Origin: Pedobacter sp. BAL39
GTDB taxonomy: Bacteria; Bacteroidota; Bacteroidia; Sphingobacteriales; Sphingobacteriaceae
Length of the DNA stretch: 64,000 nt
Assembly (NCBI RefSeq): GCF_000170795.1
Contig: NZ_ABCM01000007.1
Location: 62,001 to 126,000, forward strand
Direction: 5' to 3'
The position numbers and the translations under genes are program-made. Below the pieces are notes generated by a model. That model saw nothing but the letters and a program-made list of their open reading frames with translations, did not search any database and was not told the DNA's origin. Below are positions 63,699 to 64,000 of the stretch, piece after piece; position 1 is the stretch's first letter; every line of letters begins with the position of its first letter.

Positions 63699-64000
63699 TT
63701 ATTGAATTAAAGAAAAATCTATCTGACGTTTTGAAAGGTCTACCTTTTTTACTTTCACCTGTACCTCATCACCCAACTGATAGGTTTTTTTCTTGCGTTG
63801 TCCGATGATGCAATAGTTTTTTTCATCAAGCACGTAGAAGTCGTCGGACAGGTCGCGGAGCCTGATCATACCTTCACATTTGTTGTCGGCAAGCTCCACA
63901 TACATTCCCCATTCCGTAACTCCGGAGATGATGCCTTTGTACAGGTTGCCGATGTTTTCTTCCAGGTATTCCGCCTGTTTGTACTTGATTGACGCACGTT
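63699..64000 (-). CDS. rnr: Ribonuclease R, C-terminal end only
   Basis: The frame is open from the right window edge to the stop at 63699-63701. The 100 visible residues include ASIKYKQAEYLEENIGN, the end of the RNB catalytic region in RNase R, then an S1 RNA-binding domain (YKGIISGVTEWGMYVELAD, GDEVQVKVKKVDLSKRQIDF). RNase R degrades structured RNA and takes part in tmRNA-linked decay. The basic tail seen in E. coli RNase R is absent here; the protein ends shortly after the S1 domain. Confidence 0.9.
   Translation of the reverse strand, partial: RASIKYKQAEYLEENIGNLYKGIISGVTEWGMYVELADNKCEGMIRLRDLSDDFYVLDEKNYCIIGQRKKKTYQLGDEVQVKVKKVDLSKRQIDFSLIQ

Overview
This is a stretch of chromosome from a member of the Bacteroidota, most likely a Sphingobacteriaceae species (Pedobacter or a close relative). 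Many upstream regions carry the Bacteroidota promoter type (a -7 element TAnnTTTG, sometimes with TTTG or TTG about 19-21 bp upstream), and few genes have a Shine-Dalgarno sequence. The gene families agree: propeller/Y_Y_Y sensor kinases, DUF3857-transglutaminase proteins, Tat-exported ferritin-like pairs, a GlmU-like nucleotidyltransferase, Mpl, type B L31 and a futalosine-pathway radical SAM enzyme. Almost all of it is coding. I see no transposase, phage, CRISPR array, tRNA or rRNA, so most of it reads as ordinary core chromosome.

Layout. 1-6.8 kb: an envelope gene pair, DUF423, priA, pcm, smpB. 6.9-9.5 kb: an mntR-mntH manganese unit in which MntH carries a universal-stress domain, with palindromes over its promoter. 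9.6-18.5 kb: lrp, ung, a thioredoxin-fold protein, lysS, an acyl-CoA ligase and iscS-iscU-iscA. 18.8-24.9 kb: rpmE2, a GlmU-like gene, tpiA-prmA, mpl, a small HTH regulator and an acetyltransferase-like gene. 24.9-31.2 kb: a very acidic small protein, a LytS/LytTR two-component pair and two divergent ferritin-like export genes. 31.2-39 kb: mqnC, an M16 peptidase pair and a DUF3857/transglutaminase pair; in the two pairs one partner has the catalytic motif and the other lacks it. 39-44 kb: an AraC regulator divergent from a TolC-HlyD-MFS tripartite exporter. 44-53 kb: a 160-bp palindromic element, guaB, a LOG protein, an acyl-CoA carboxylase beta subunit, trxB, a GH20 hexosaminidase and lipoproteins. 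53-59 kb: a second propeller kinase with a NarL-type regulator, a half-length VOC gene, an AraC gene and a broken ECF sigma/membrane protein pair. 59-64 kb: a dicarboxylate symporter, rplU-rpmA, an HTH regulator, a polyprenyl synthase and the end of rnr.

The points most worth following up are (i) the sigma-factor locus at 58.36-58.53 kb, where three single-base losses break two adjacent genes, two of them in the same TTTTACC context; (ii) the long imperfect palindrome with an 11-bp tandem repeat upstream of guaB; (iii) tandem terminator hairpins in the leader of a sensor-kinase operon; (iv) convergent genes whose shared terminators include coding sequence; and (v) a long Ala/Lys/Glu tail on ribosomal protein L27. 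I did not find a clearly new defence or biosynthetic system. Product calls rest on motif recognition by eye; no database search was run.
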